The translations under genes and the position numbers were made by a program. Shown here one piece after another: positions 6,294-11,989 of a stretch of DNA of 11,989 nt. The number at the start of each line of letters is the position of its first letter. The first letter of the stretch is position 1. The notes under the pieces are model-generated. The model ran no database searches, was not told the DNA's origin, and saw nothing but the letters and a program-made list of their open reading frames with translations. Source of the DNA: Candidatus Latescibacterota bacterium (GTDB lineage Bacteria; Latescibacterota; 4484-107); contig JAUWMS010000026.1 in the NCBI GenBank assembly GCA_030613045.1, forward strand, positions 1 through 11,989. The letters are read 5' to 3'.

Positions 6294-6737
6294 TTATTCT
6301 TTGACTACCCATAGTTTTACTTTGGCTTCCACATCCGGCAGAAGTCGGATGGGCACATTATAAATCCCCAATGCCCGGATCGAGTCGTCCAGCAAAACCT
6401 TTCGACGATCTATATCGTATCCCTTCTCCCGGAGCAGGTTGGCGATGGTCTGGGAGGTCACCGAACCGAACATCCGATCATCATCGCCCACCGAGACCGT
6501 GGCCGTAAGAGAAATACGCTCCAATTGCTCAGCCAATCCCTGTGCGTCCCGTTTGGACTTATTATTTCGCACCGCTTTCTGTTTCTTTTCTTCCTCATAC
6601 GCCGCCATATTTCGGGAAGTAGCCGTCCATGCCAGCCCCTTGGGAATCAGATAATTTCGTGCATACCCAGCGGCCACCTGCACAATCTCCTCGGCCTCCC
6701 CCAAAGACGCAATATCTTTTCTAAGGATAACCTTCAT
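6294..6737 (-). CDS. rplI: 50S ribosomal protein bL9
   Basis: A 147-residue protein, the usual length of bL9, which binds 23S rRNA at the base of the L1 stalk. The N-terminal domain begins MKVILRKDIASLGEAEEIVQ and continues with the signature VAAGYARNYLIPKGLAW. A charged connecting helix (EEEKKQKAVRNNKSKRD) follows, then the C-terminal domain with MFGSVTSQTIANLLREKGYDIDRRKV. The start at 6737 matches the family N-terminus and has GAGGGG upstream; the frame extends to 6824, but that extension is not bL9-like. It is the last gene of the rpsF-rpsR-rplI set, separated from rpsR by an unusual 243-bp gap with a strong hairpin and followed by an intrinsic terminator. Confidence 0.97.
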   Translation of the reverse strand: MKVILRKDIASLGEAEEIVQVAAGYARNYLIPKGLAWTATSRNMAAYEEEKKQKAVRNNKSKRDAQGLAEQLERISLTATVSVGDDDRMFGSVTSQTIANLLREKGYDIDRRKVLLDDSIRALGIYNVPIRLLPDVEAKVKLWVVKE

Positions 6738-6926
6738 CTCAGGATCCCCTCTATATCGAGTAATCAACAGAGCCACTTGCAAAACACTCTTCAGATGAGA
6801 TTGCTTCGCCATTTCGCATCTCAAATGACCAGAATAAAACCGTTTTGCCGCTTTATGCCGGGTGGCGTCCTCGCTTTTTTAGACTTATGCAAGTGACTGA
6901 ACAGACGTTTCACCGCAATAACTCAT

Positions 6927-6971
6927 GGTGCGGTAAAGGGCAAAACCCCTCTGCTCGCCCTTTACCGCACC
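6927..6971 (-). promoter_or_regulatory. Strong 15-bp hairpin between rpsR and rplI
   Basis: GGTGCGGTAAAGGGC at 6927-6941 and GCCCTTTACCGCACC at 6957-6971 form a perfect 15-bp stem with a 15-nt loop. It starts only 10 bp after the rpsR stop codon in the direction of transcription. There is no U-tract on the minus-strand side, so it does not look like a standard terminator; transcript processing, mRNA protection of the rpsF-rpsR part, or attenuation of rplI are possible. The remaining 6738-6926 shows a short stem-loop (TGAGAT/ATCTCA around 6796-6821) but no gene that I can support. Confidence 0.6.
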
Positions 6972-6980
6972 CTCGGTTTT

Positions 6981-7268
6981 CTACCGAACCGCCTCCGATG
7001 CATACGGAAGAATCGCCAAATGACGTGCTCGTTTTATCGCGCGTGTAATGGCACGCTGATGGCTGGCACACGCTCCGGACACCCGCCTCGGGATGATCTT
7101 CCCGCGCTCATTCGTATAGCGCTTCAGGGTACGCTCGTCCTTGTAGTCAATGCGCATCTCTTTGTGCTCACAGAAACGGCAGACTTTCGTCATTTTTCGA
7201 TCCAGCTTCCCCTTGGCATCAAGGTCCTTCTTAGCCTTCCTCGCTTTCCTTGCCTTCTTGGACAGCAC
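6981..7268 (-). CDS. rpsR: 30S ribosomal protein bS18
   Basis: A 95-residue protein of the small ribosomal subunit that pairs with bS6 on the platform. The core has VCRFCEHK (CxxC, Cys30 and Cys33, typical of zinc-binding bS18), [19 protein letters not shown], and [20 protein letters not shown] with LAILPY near the end. The N-terminus adds a lysine/arginine-rich tail of about 25 residues before the core. The start is a GTG at 7266-7268 with AAAGGAGGAG 7 nt upstream. It overlaps the end of rpsF by 38 bp in another frame. The internal ATG at 7193 would give about 70 residues but has no well-placed binding site. Translational coupling to rpsF is likely. Confidence 0.95.
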   Translation of the reverse strand: MLSKKARKARKAKKDLDAKGKLDRKMTKVCRFCEHKEMRIDYKDERTLKRYTNERGKIIPRRVSGACASHQRAITRAIKRARHLAILPYASEAVR

Positions 7269-7599
7269 GATTGATCTCCTCCTTTGCTGGTGTCTGCTCC
7301 TCTTCCTTGATTTCCTCCTCGGATCGCATCGTCAGATACCGAAGCACCGCCTCATCCAAACGGAACATCCGCTCCAATTCGGGAACCATCGCCCCCGATG
7401 CCTCATACTGGACCAAAACGTAATGGCCTTGCTGCTTCCCCTTGATCTCATAAGCCAGACGGCGGTTCCCCCACCGGTCTGTCTTGATCATTCGTTCGGC
7501 ATGCTGGGACAGAAAATCCAACACCCCTTGAATGCGCTTGTCGCGAGCCGAATCCTCCAGCTGCGCGTCCAGCACAAACACGGTTTCGTAAATGGGCAT
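7231..7599 (-). CDS. rpsF: 30S ribosomal protein bS6
   Basis: A 122-residue protein recognised from [14 protein letters not shown] at the N-terminus, [21 protein letters not shown] in the middle and [16 protein letters not shown], the usual bS6 core. The C-terminal ~25 residues are an acidic, low-complexity tail, common in this family. The start at 7599 has GGAGG upstream and matches the family N-terminus; the frame reaching 7686 reads through the upstream hairpin and is not bS6-like. It is first of the rpsF-rpsR-rplI group. The ssb gene often found between rpsF and rpsR is absent; instead the two genes overlap. Confidence 0.97.
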   Translation of the reverse strand: MPIYETVFVLDAQLEDSARDKRIQGVLDFLSQHAERMIKTDRWGNRRLAYEIKGKQQGHYVLVQYEASGAMVPELERMFRLDEAVLRYLTMRSEEEIKEEEQTPAKEEINRAVQEGKESEEG

Positions 7600-7618
7600 A
7601 CACCTGCCTCCCTCCGGG

Positions 7619-7645
7619 AAAAGCCCCGATCCCAAGGATCGGAGC
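7619..7645 (-). terminator. Hairpin with short U-run in the rpsF leader (terminator or attenuator)
   Basis: On the minus strand GCTCCGATCC (7645-7636) pairs with GGATCGGGGC (7632-7623), 10 bp with one T-G wobble and a 3-nt loop, followed by TTTT. It ends about 20 nt before the rpsF start codon and 144 nt after the hppA stop. It may terminate hppA transcripts or act as an attenuator in a regulated rpsF leader; bS6:bS18 binding leaders are known for this operon, but I did not match that motif. Confidence 0.55.
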
Positions 7646-7659
7646 AGGGATTGTGATTG

Positions 7660-7733
7660 GGGGCACGGATAAACAGGGATGTACAAGAATTTTTGTTTCT
7701 TTATCCGTGTTGATCCGTATTTATCCGTGTCCC
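7660..7733. repeat. Inverted repeat with TTTATCCGTG units
   Basis: Arms 7661-7680 and 7713-7732 are reverse complements at 17 of 20 positions (plus one more pair outside, 7660/7733). The right side carries three tandem near-copies of a 10-nt unit, TTATCCGTGT, TGATCCGTAT and TTATCCGTGT at 7701-7730. Further ATTCCGTG-like words lie at 7761-7779. It fills most of the hppA-rpsF gap and has the look of a dispersed intergenic repeat. Confidence 0.65.
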
Positions 7734-7788
7734 ATTGCTTTTAGACTTTGCACCTATGCCGTTCCGTGAAATTCCGTGGTGACCGGGA

Positions 7789-9855
7789 TTAACGCACAAT
7801 CAGCGCAAACAGCGGAGCCAGCACCAGCGACACCACCGACATCAGCTTGATCAGAATGTTCATCGAGGGACCGGACGTATCCTTGAACGGATCGCCCACC
7901 GTATCTCCGACCACCGCGGCCTTGTGCGTATCCGAACCTTTGCCGCCCAAGTTCCCGGCTTCGATGTATTTCTTGGCATTATCCCACGCGCCGCCGCCGT
8001 TCGACATCATCAGCGCCATCAGCACGCCGCTCAAGGTGGCGCCGGCCAGCATCCCACCGAGCGCCTCCGGTCCGAGCAGAAAGCCCACCAAAATCGGCGA
8101 GATCACCGCGAGAAGCCCCGGAAGCACCATCTCTCTGAGCGCGGCCTTCGTGCTGATGTCCACGCACCGCCGGGTGTCCGGCTTGGCCTTCCCCTCCATC
8201 AGTCCCTTGATCTCGCGGAACTGACGCCGCACTTCTTCCACCATCTTGAACGCCGCTTTCCCCACCGAACTCATCGTCATCGAGGCCACCAGGAATGGGA
8301 TGATCCCACCGATGAACATGCCGATGACCACGATAGGCTGGGTCACGCTGATCAAAATGTTCGGAAGTCCGGCCCCACTGCGAATCGTGTTGATGGTCTG
8401 GGTATAGGCGGAGAACAACGCCAACGCGGTCAACGCCGCGGATCCGATGGCAAAGCCCTTGCCGATCGCCGCCGTGGTATTCCCCAAGGCATCCAGCCCG
8501 TCGGTGATCTTGCGCGTCTCCGGTCCTAAACCAGCCATCTCTGAAATGCCCCCGGCATTATCCGCCACCGGCCCGTATGCATCCACCGACATTGTCACGC
8601 CCACCGTAGCCAACATCCCCACCGCCGCGATCCCGATCCCGTACAGACCGGCAAAGTGGTGCGCCAGAAAAATCGCCGCGCAGATCCCCAATACCGGAAG
8701 CGCGGTGCTCTCCATCCCCGTAGCGAGTCCCGCGATCAGATTCGTAGCCGGGCCCGTCTTGGACGCTTCCGCGATCCTTCGGACCGGAGCCCCGGAGGTG
8801 TAATACTCGCTCAACAACCCGATCACAATGCCCGCCATGCATCCGGACAGGATCGCCACAAAGACATCGCTGGAAAGTCCCAATTTTCCCACCACGATAT
8901 AACTTCCCGCCAACATCAAAACCGCTCCGATATACGTCGCATAACGCAATGCCGCTTGCGGACTCAGCTTCTCTAAAATTTTGATCGAAGCAATGCCGAT
9001 CAGGGAGGCGACCAGTCCGACCATCACCACGAGAATCGGAAGGGACATCGCCGCCATCCGGGCCTGCCCCACGTCCGCGATGGCACCGCCCGACAATTTA
9101 TTCAACAATCCCACGGAGGCCGTAGCCGCGATGGCGATCGTCGCCACGATAGAACCCACGTACGACTCAAAAATATCCGCTCCCATCCCGGCAATGTCGC
9201 CCACGTTGTCGCCCACGAGGTCCGCAATCGTCGCCGGATTCCGGGGATCGTCCTCCGGAATCCCGGCCTCCACCTTGCCCACGAGGTCCGCGCCTACGTC
9301 CGCCGACTTCGTATAGATCCCGCCGCCCACACGCGCAAACAGCGCAATGGAACTCGCGCCCATCGCAAATCCACTGATGATAGAAGCTTTCGAGGGATCT
9401 CCAAAAAAATGGAAGAAAATCCCTACCCCGAGCAATCCCAAACTGGCCACGGATAATCCCATTACCGCTCCGCCGGAGAACGCCACGCTCAGCGCTTTGG
9501 CCTCCCCGTGCTGATTCGCGGCCTGCGTAGTCCGCACGTTGGCTCGGGTGGCCGCCTTCATTCCGATAAAACCCGCGACGATGGAGCACAACGCGCCCGA
9601 TAGAAACGCCACGGCCGTCATCGGATTGAGCGCGGTGTACAGCACCACGAACACCACGACGATGAAAATCGCCAGGATTGTGTATTCACGCTTCAGAAAA
9701 GCCATCGCCCCATCGTGGATGGCTTCCGATAACTCCCGCATCACGTCCGTGCCCACCGGCTGCTTCTTCAGATACAGGTAGATCAACCCAGCGCAAGCCA
9801 ATCCAAAAAGGCTCAGGTAGGGTGCCCATTCCGTCCAGCCCAACCATCCGTTCAT
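7789..9855 (-). CDS. hppA: K+-dependent membrane-bound pyrophosphatase (ion pump)
   Basis: A 688-residue polytopic membrane protein that hydrolyses pyrophosphate and pumps Na+ and/or H+ across the membrane. Catalytic motifs are clear: [11 protein letters not shown] (residues 186-196), [20 protein letters not shown] (201-220), [15 protein letters not shown] (423-437) and near the C-terminus [25 protein letters not shown] at 458-467 has Ala and Gly (A462, G465) at the two positions that are Lys and Thr in K+-independent enzymes, so it should need K+. The Glu in FESYVGS (E230) fits Na+-pumping members, but ion choice is inference. The start at 9855 has AAGGAGAGG upstream; the extension to 9933 is not family-like. 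It lies between pth and rpsF within a run of translation genes, an uncommon place; PPi from tRNA charging gives a plausible but unproven link. Confidence 0.95.
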   Translation of the reverse strand: MNGWLGWTEWAPYLSLFGLACAGLIYLYLKKQPVGTDVMRELSEAIHDGAMAFLKREYTILAIFIVVVFVVLYTALNPMTAVAFLSGALCSIVAGFIGMKAATRANVRTTQAANQHGEAKALSVAFSGGAVMGLSVASLGLLGVGIFFHFFGDPSKASIISGFAMGASSIALFARVGGGIYTKSADVGADLVGKVEAGIPEDDPRNPATIADLVGDNVGDIAGMGADIFESYVGSIVATIAIAATASVGLLNKLSGGAIADVGQARMAAMSLPILVVMVGLVASLIGIASIKILEKLSPQAALRYATYIGAVLMLAGSYIVVGKLGLSSDVFVAILSGCMAGIVIGLLSEYYTSGAPVRRIAEASKTGPATNLIAGLATGMESTALPVLGICAAIFLAHHFAGLYGIGIAAVGMLATVGVTMSVDAYGPVADNAGGISEMAGLGPETRKITDGLDALGNTTAAIGKGFAIGSAALTALALFSAYTQTINTIRSGAGLPNILISVTQPIVVIGMFIGGIIPFLVASMTMSSVGKAAFKMVEEVRRQFREIKGLMEGKAKPDTRRCVDISTKAALREMVLPGLLAVISPILVGFLLGPEALGGMLAGATLSGVLMALMMSNGGGAWDNAKKYIEAGNLGGKGSDTHKAAVVGDTVGDPFKDTSGPSMNILIKLMSVVSLVLAPLFALIVR

Positions 9856-9894
9856 CGTTCCTCTCCTTGTTAAAAGAAAATCATGTTCATAGCG

Positions 9895-9930
9895 CGGGCT
9901 TCGGCCCGTCCGAAAGGCACGGAAAGTGCC
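9895..9930. repeat. Paired hairpins between pth and hppA
   Basis: CGGGC-TTCG-GCCCG (9895-9908) and GGCAC-GGAAA-GTGCC (9916-9930) are two adjacent 5-bp stem-loops, the first with a stable TTCG loop. They fill most of the 84-bp gap. On the minus strand they are followed by a T-rich stretch before the hppA binding site, so attenuation is possible; a REP-like repeat is equally likely. Confidence 0.5.
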
Positions 9931-9939
9931 CACTACAAA

Positions 9940-10500
9940 CTATCCCGCGTTACAAAAATTCATCGCCGCATCCGGCCCTTCGGACACGAAACAACGGATG
10001 CCTTCGACCGCCCGATCAATCGCCTCGCGCACCGTCGGCCACTCCGCTTCGTCAAACGCGCCCAACACATACTCGATCAAATCGCCCGATTCGGGCATCC
10101 CGATCCCGAGACGGAGACGGGGGAAGTCTTCCGAACCCACCTGAGCGATAATGGACGCCAGTCCGTTGTGCCCTCCGGCGCTTCCCTTTCTTCGAAGACG
10201 CAGCCTGCCCAACGGAAGGTTCACGTCGTCCAGCACCACCAAAATTCGCTCCGGAGGAACCGAGCACCGGTCCATCACCTCCCGAACCGCTATTCCCGCC
10301 CGATTCACATAAGTGGTGGGCTTGACCATCCGGAAGGGCGCATCGCCGATCGTCCCCTCCGCGGCGAAATAGAACCCCTTCTCTGCCTTCCATCGGACCT
10401 CCAAATCCCCAGCCAACGCATCCAGGACCATAAAGCCCAGATTGTGCCGCGTTTCCGCGTAGCGACGACCGGGATTCCCCAAACCAACGCAAACCAGCAA
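9940..10500 (-). CDS. pth: Peptidyl-tRNA hydrolase
   Basis: A 186-residue protein of normal length that releases tRNA from peptidyl-tRNAs dropped by ribosomes. The N-terminus VCVGLGNPGRRYAETRHNLGF holds Asn9 and the catalytic His19; Asn66 is in KPTTYVNRAG, Asp91 in VVLDDVNLPLG, and Asn112 in KGSAGGHNGL, matching Asn10, His20, Asn68, Asp93 and Asn114 of the E. coli enzyme. The start is a TTG at 10498-10500, 4 bp after the rplY stop codon; GAGGAGGAG at the end of rplY serves as its binding site, so the two are probably translationally coupled. rplY-pth is a common bacterial pair. Confidence 0.97.
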   Translation of the reverse strand: MLVCVGLGNPGRRYAETRHNLGFMVLDALAGDLEVRWKAEKGFYFAAEGTIGDAPFRMVKPTTYVNRAGIAVREVMDRCSVPPERILVVLDDVNLPLGRLRLRRKGSAGGHNGLASIIAQVGSEDFPRLRLGIGMPESGDLIEYVLGAFDEAEWPTVREAIDRAVEGIRCFVSEGPDAAMNFCNAG

Positions 10501-10504
10501 CCGA

Positions 10505-11158
10505 CTACTCCTCCTCGGCTTCCTCTTCTTCCTCGCCGATCACCTCCGGCTCAGCCAACTCCTCTTCCACTTCTTCCTCCTCAACCACAACGGCCTTCTT
10601 CGGCAGGACCACACTAAGCACGATGCGCTCCGGATCCGAGATGATTCGGTTCTCCTGTTCGAGCAAATCCGCCACGTGAATGGACTGCCCCAATCCCAAC
10701 TCCGTCACGTCCACTTCTACATGGTCCGGAATTTCCATCGGCAGACAGCGCAGTTCCAACGAGTGCATGGTATGATCCAGGATGCCGTCCGCATTCCGCA
10801 CGCCGTCCGGGATGCCCACCACGGAGACGGGGATCTCCACATTGATCGTCTCGGTCAGGGAGATGTGCTGGAAGTCCACGTGCGTGAGCTCCCCGTGGAT
10901 CGGATTGTACTGGAGGTCCCGCACAATCGTCTTGCGATCCCGCTTCCGTTCCCGTCCCAGCAACAGCGTGACAAGGGAGGTTTGCCCTCCTGCGTGGAGC
11001 AGCTCCTCCATCTGGTCACGCACCATTTCAATGGGCGTGGGATCCTCCCCCGGGCCGTACAAAACACCTGGAATGATCCCTTGTTTTCGGAGCCGTTTAC
11101 AGTGTCCCTTGCCCGTCTCCGTCCTTCGATTGGCATGCATTACCAACTCTTCCGGCAT
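10505..11158 (-). CDS. rplY: 50S ribosomal protein bL25, long Ctc form
   Basis: A 217-residue protein of the long (Ctc/TL5) type that binds 5S rRNA. The N-terminal domain (about 1-95) has the family text RTETGKGHCKRLRKQGIIPGVLYGP and YNPIHGELTHVDFQHI; the C-terminal domain follows with NVEIPVSVVGIPDGVRNADG, and EVDVTELGLGQSIHVADL. The last ~25 residues are an acidic tail of mostly Glu. The start at 11158 follows TGGAGGATAT; the extension to 11263 reads through a simple repeat and is rejected. Its upstream neighbour is tRNA-Gln, while prs, often next to this gene, is not present. Confidence 0.95.
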   Translation of the reverse strand: MPEELVMHANRRTETGKGHCKRLRKQGIIPGVLYGPGEDPTPIEMVRDQMEELLHAGGQTSLVTLLLGRERKRDRKTIVRDLQYNPIHGELTHVDFQHISLTETINVEIPVSVVGIPDGVRNADGILDHTMHSLELRCLPMEIPDHVEVDVTELGLGQSIHVADLLEQENRIISDPERIVLSVVLPKKAVVVEEEEVEEELAEPEVIGEEEEEAEEE

Positions 11159-11171
11159 ATATCCTCCATAG

Positions 11172-11272
11172 AATAATGAAGAATGAAAAATGAAAAATGA
11201 AAAATACGCCACCCCACACCCATCCCCATTGGGGGGAGCGGAAGCGTATTGCTCATTACTCATTATTCATTA
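11172..11272. repeat. Imperfect inverted repeat of AATGAAA / TTCATTA units in the rplY leader
   Basis: The left part (11175-11206) contains tandem units of the type AATGAAAA; the right part (11245-11272) contains CTCATTA and TTCATTA units, an imperfect reverse complement, and the inner edges ATACGC/GCGTAT also pair. Between them lies TCCCC-ATT-GGGGG. It fills the tRNA-Gln to rplY gap and looks like a dispersed element that landed there. Confidence 0.6.
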
Positions 11273-11276
11273 CGTC

Positions 11277-11350
11277 TGGCTGCCCGGCAAGGGTTCGAAC
11301 CTCGATAGGCGGCTCCAAAAGCCGCTGTCCTGCCATTGGACGACCGGGCA
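11277..11350 (-). tRNA. tRNA-Gln (anticodon UUG)
   Basis: A full cloverleaf on the minus strand, 74 nt including an encoded CCA. The acceptor stem TGCCCGG/CCGGGCA is perfect. The D-arm is GTCC-AATGGCA-GGAC. The anticodon arm is GCGGC-TTTTGGA-GCCGC, giving anticodon TTG. The variable loop is CTAT. The T-arm is CGAGG-TTCGAAC-CCTTG, with one G-T pair. The discriminator is G. It is the first gene of the minus-strand run towards rplY, and co-transcription is possible. Confidence 0.95.
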
Positions 11351-11397
11351 ATTATGAACAGTGTAAAGTGCGTCTTCCTCTCAGGATAAGAATTTCG

Positions 11398-11510
11398 GAT
11401 AACGTTCAGCATTTCCGACCCATGCAGCGGGTTGGACGGCGGTTCGAAGGAACCGAAGTCGGCAATGCGCTCTGTGCGACGTTTTGATATGCGGCTGTCA
11501 CTTTAGCCGC
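11398..11510. other. Structured intergenic segment (unassigned)
   Basis: In the 199-bp gap 11351-11549, GCATTTCCGAC (11409-11419) pairs with GTCGGCAATGC (11458-11468) at 10 of 11 positions. Inside, CGGTTC-GAAG-GAACCG (11440-11455) is a perfect 6-bp hairpin. Outside, AACGTTC (11401-11407) can pair with GACGTT (11478-11483) with one bulge. A separate hairpin GCGGCT/AGCCGC lies at 11491-11510. GGATAAC at the left and GTTTTGA at the right give it some likeness to an attC site, but the spacers are very unequal. It could also be a structured RNA or a 3' end structure for the gene to its right. Confidence 0.4.
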
Positions 11511-11549
11511 TCTCATAGAACAGTCAAACCAGAATAACTTGGGGTAGCA

Positions 11550-11987
11550 TCATTGAAGATTTTGTTTGACCCGCCCCCAACTAGTCCTCGAAACCCCTGA
11601 GCGGTCTTCGAGAATAGAAGGAAGGGCGCTCGACGAGCAGTCTATGTACGGGGCTCCTCCTCCGGTAGGGAGTCCTTGCAAAAAGTGGAGATAGTAACGG
11701 TACGGCTGAGTCAACGGGCATCCGGTGGTAAAATCCAAGATGATATCTTCTGACTGACCCGGAGCGATGGACAAGGGGGCAGAGATGTATTCTACCTTTG
11801 GTTTCACATCCTCGTCTTGACTACTATTCAGACGAAACCAGATCACCACACCCGACTGGGACTGATCATCTCTATGTCCGATAACCACTGTGACAGGGAC
11901 CTCCATATTATTGGTCACAGTCAACGGAAGGGTCACCTGTTTATTCGAGGAAAAGCGACCCGGACCGTAAAATTCGATCTGTATAGG
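11550..11987 (-). CDS. Unrecognised beta-rich protein, C-terminal part (5' end outside window)
   Basis: The frame is open to the right edge of the window, so at least 145 residues of the C-terminal part are seen; the GTG at 11936 is probably internal. The visible part has alternating hydrophobic strands and the phrase APLSIAPGQSEDIILDF, typical of immunoglobulin-like or fibronectin-like beta-sandwich modules of exported proteins (VTLPLTVTNNMEVPVTVVIG just before it is similar). I do not recognise a specific family, and no catalytic motif is visible. The last ~35 residues are low in hydrophobic pattern and may be a loose tail. It ends in TGA. Confidence 0.55.
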   Translation of the reverse strand, partial: PIQIEFYGPGRFSSNKQVTLPLTVTNNMEVPVTVVIGHRDDQSQSGVVIWFRLNSSQDEDVKPKVEYISAPLSIAPGQSEDIILDFTTGCPLTQPYRYYLHFLQGLPTGGGAPYIDCSSSALPSILEDRSGVSRTSWGRVKQNLQ

Positions 11988-11989
11988 CG

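Noticed and set aside
6738..6824. N-terminal extension of bL9
   Set aside because: bL9 starts at MKVILRKDI; the extension is not conserved-looking and the GAGGGG site lies before 6737.
7701..7730. Short tandem TTATCCGTG units as a possible CRISPR or origin iteron array
   Set aside because: There are only three 10-nt units with no spacers, no cas genes and no dnaA or replication genes nearby.
7847..8529. Plus-strand open frames of 125 and 201 residues opposite hppA
   Set aside because: They are antisense to conserved catalytic motifs of the pyrophosphatase and show no protein-like pattern of their own.
11159..11263. N-terminal extension of bL25
   Set aside because: It reads through a simple AT-rich repeat and the family N-terminus begins at 11158 behind a good binding site.
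11351..11356. CATAAT as a -10 box for tRNA-Gln
   Set aside because: It directly touches the mature tRNA 5' end and has no matching -35 box 17 nt upstream.

Overview
This window looks like a piece of a moderately GC-rich bacterial chromosome. Native genes sit near 60% G+C in the stretches I counted. The sequence does not fix the phylum. Glycosidase-like and Gfo/Idh/MocA genes, a K+-dependent membrane pyrophosphatase, a very long TPR lipoprotein and many intergenic palindromes would suit an uncultivated Gram-negative lineage (FCB/PVC or Latescibacteria/Poribacteria-like), but that is a low-confidence inference.

Left part, + strand (1-3340): the C-terminal part of a glycosidase-like protein; an imperfect inverted repeat; a radical SAM gene of unknown function whose base composition is clearly lower in G+C than its neighbours; and a Gfo/Idh/MocA oxidoreductase. 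The stop codon of the radical SAM gene lies inside a 61-bp folded element with AAC/GTT ends that resembles an integron attC site. With a GTTATCC motif 29 bp upstream of its start codon, this gene looks like a single gene cassette without an integrase nearby. That is the most interesting item in the window.

Middle (3341-3973): about 630 bp without a convincing gene, holding a 26-bp direct repeat, a perfect 24-bp AT-rich inverted repeat, a wider 26-bp inverted repeat and a hairpin between two convergent genes.

Right part, - strand (3974-11350), read right to left: tRNA-Gln(UUG), bL25/Ctc (rplY), peptidyl-tRNA hydrolase (pth), K+-dependent membrane pyrophosphatase (hppA), bS6 (rpsF), bS18 (rpsR), bL9 (rplI), then, after an intrinsic terminator and a good sigma70-type promoter, a 19-repeat TPR lipoprotein. 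This is a translation-centred cluster (ribosomal proteins, tRNA recycling, pyrophosphate removal) into which hppA has been placed. rpsF and rpsR overlap by 38 bp. Beyond the tRNA is a structured ~200-bp gap and the C-terminal part of an unrecognised beta-rich protein.

Nearly every gap carries a different palindromic or inverted repeat, several of which look like dispersed intergenic elements. No CRISPR array, transposase, integrase or rRNA gene was seen.
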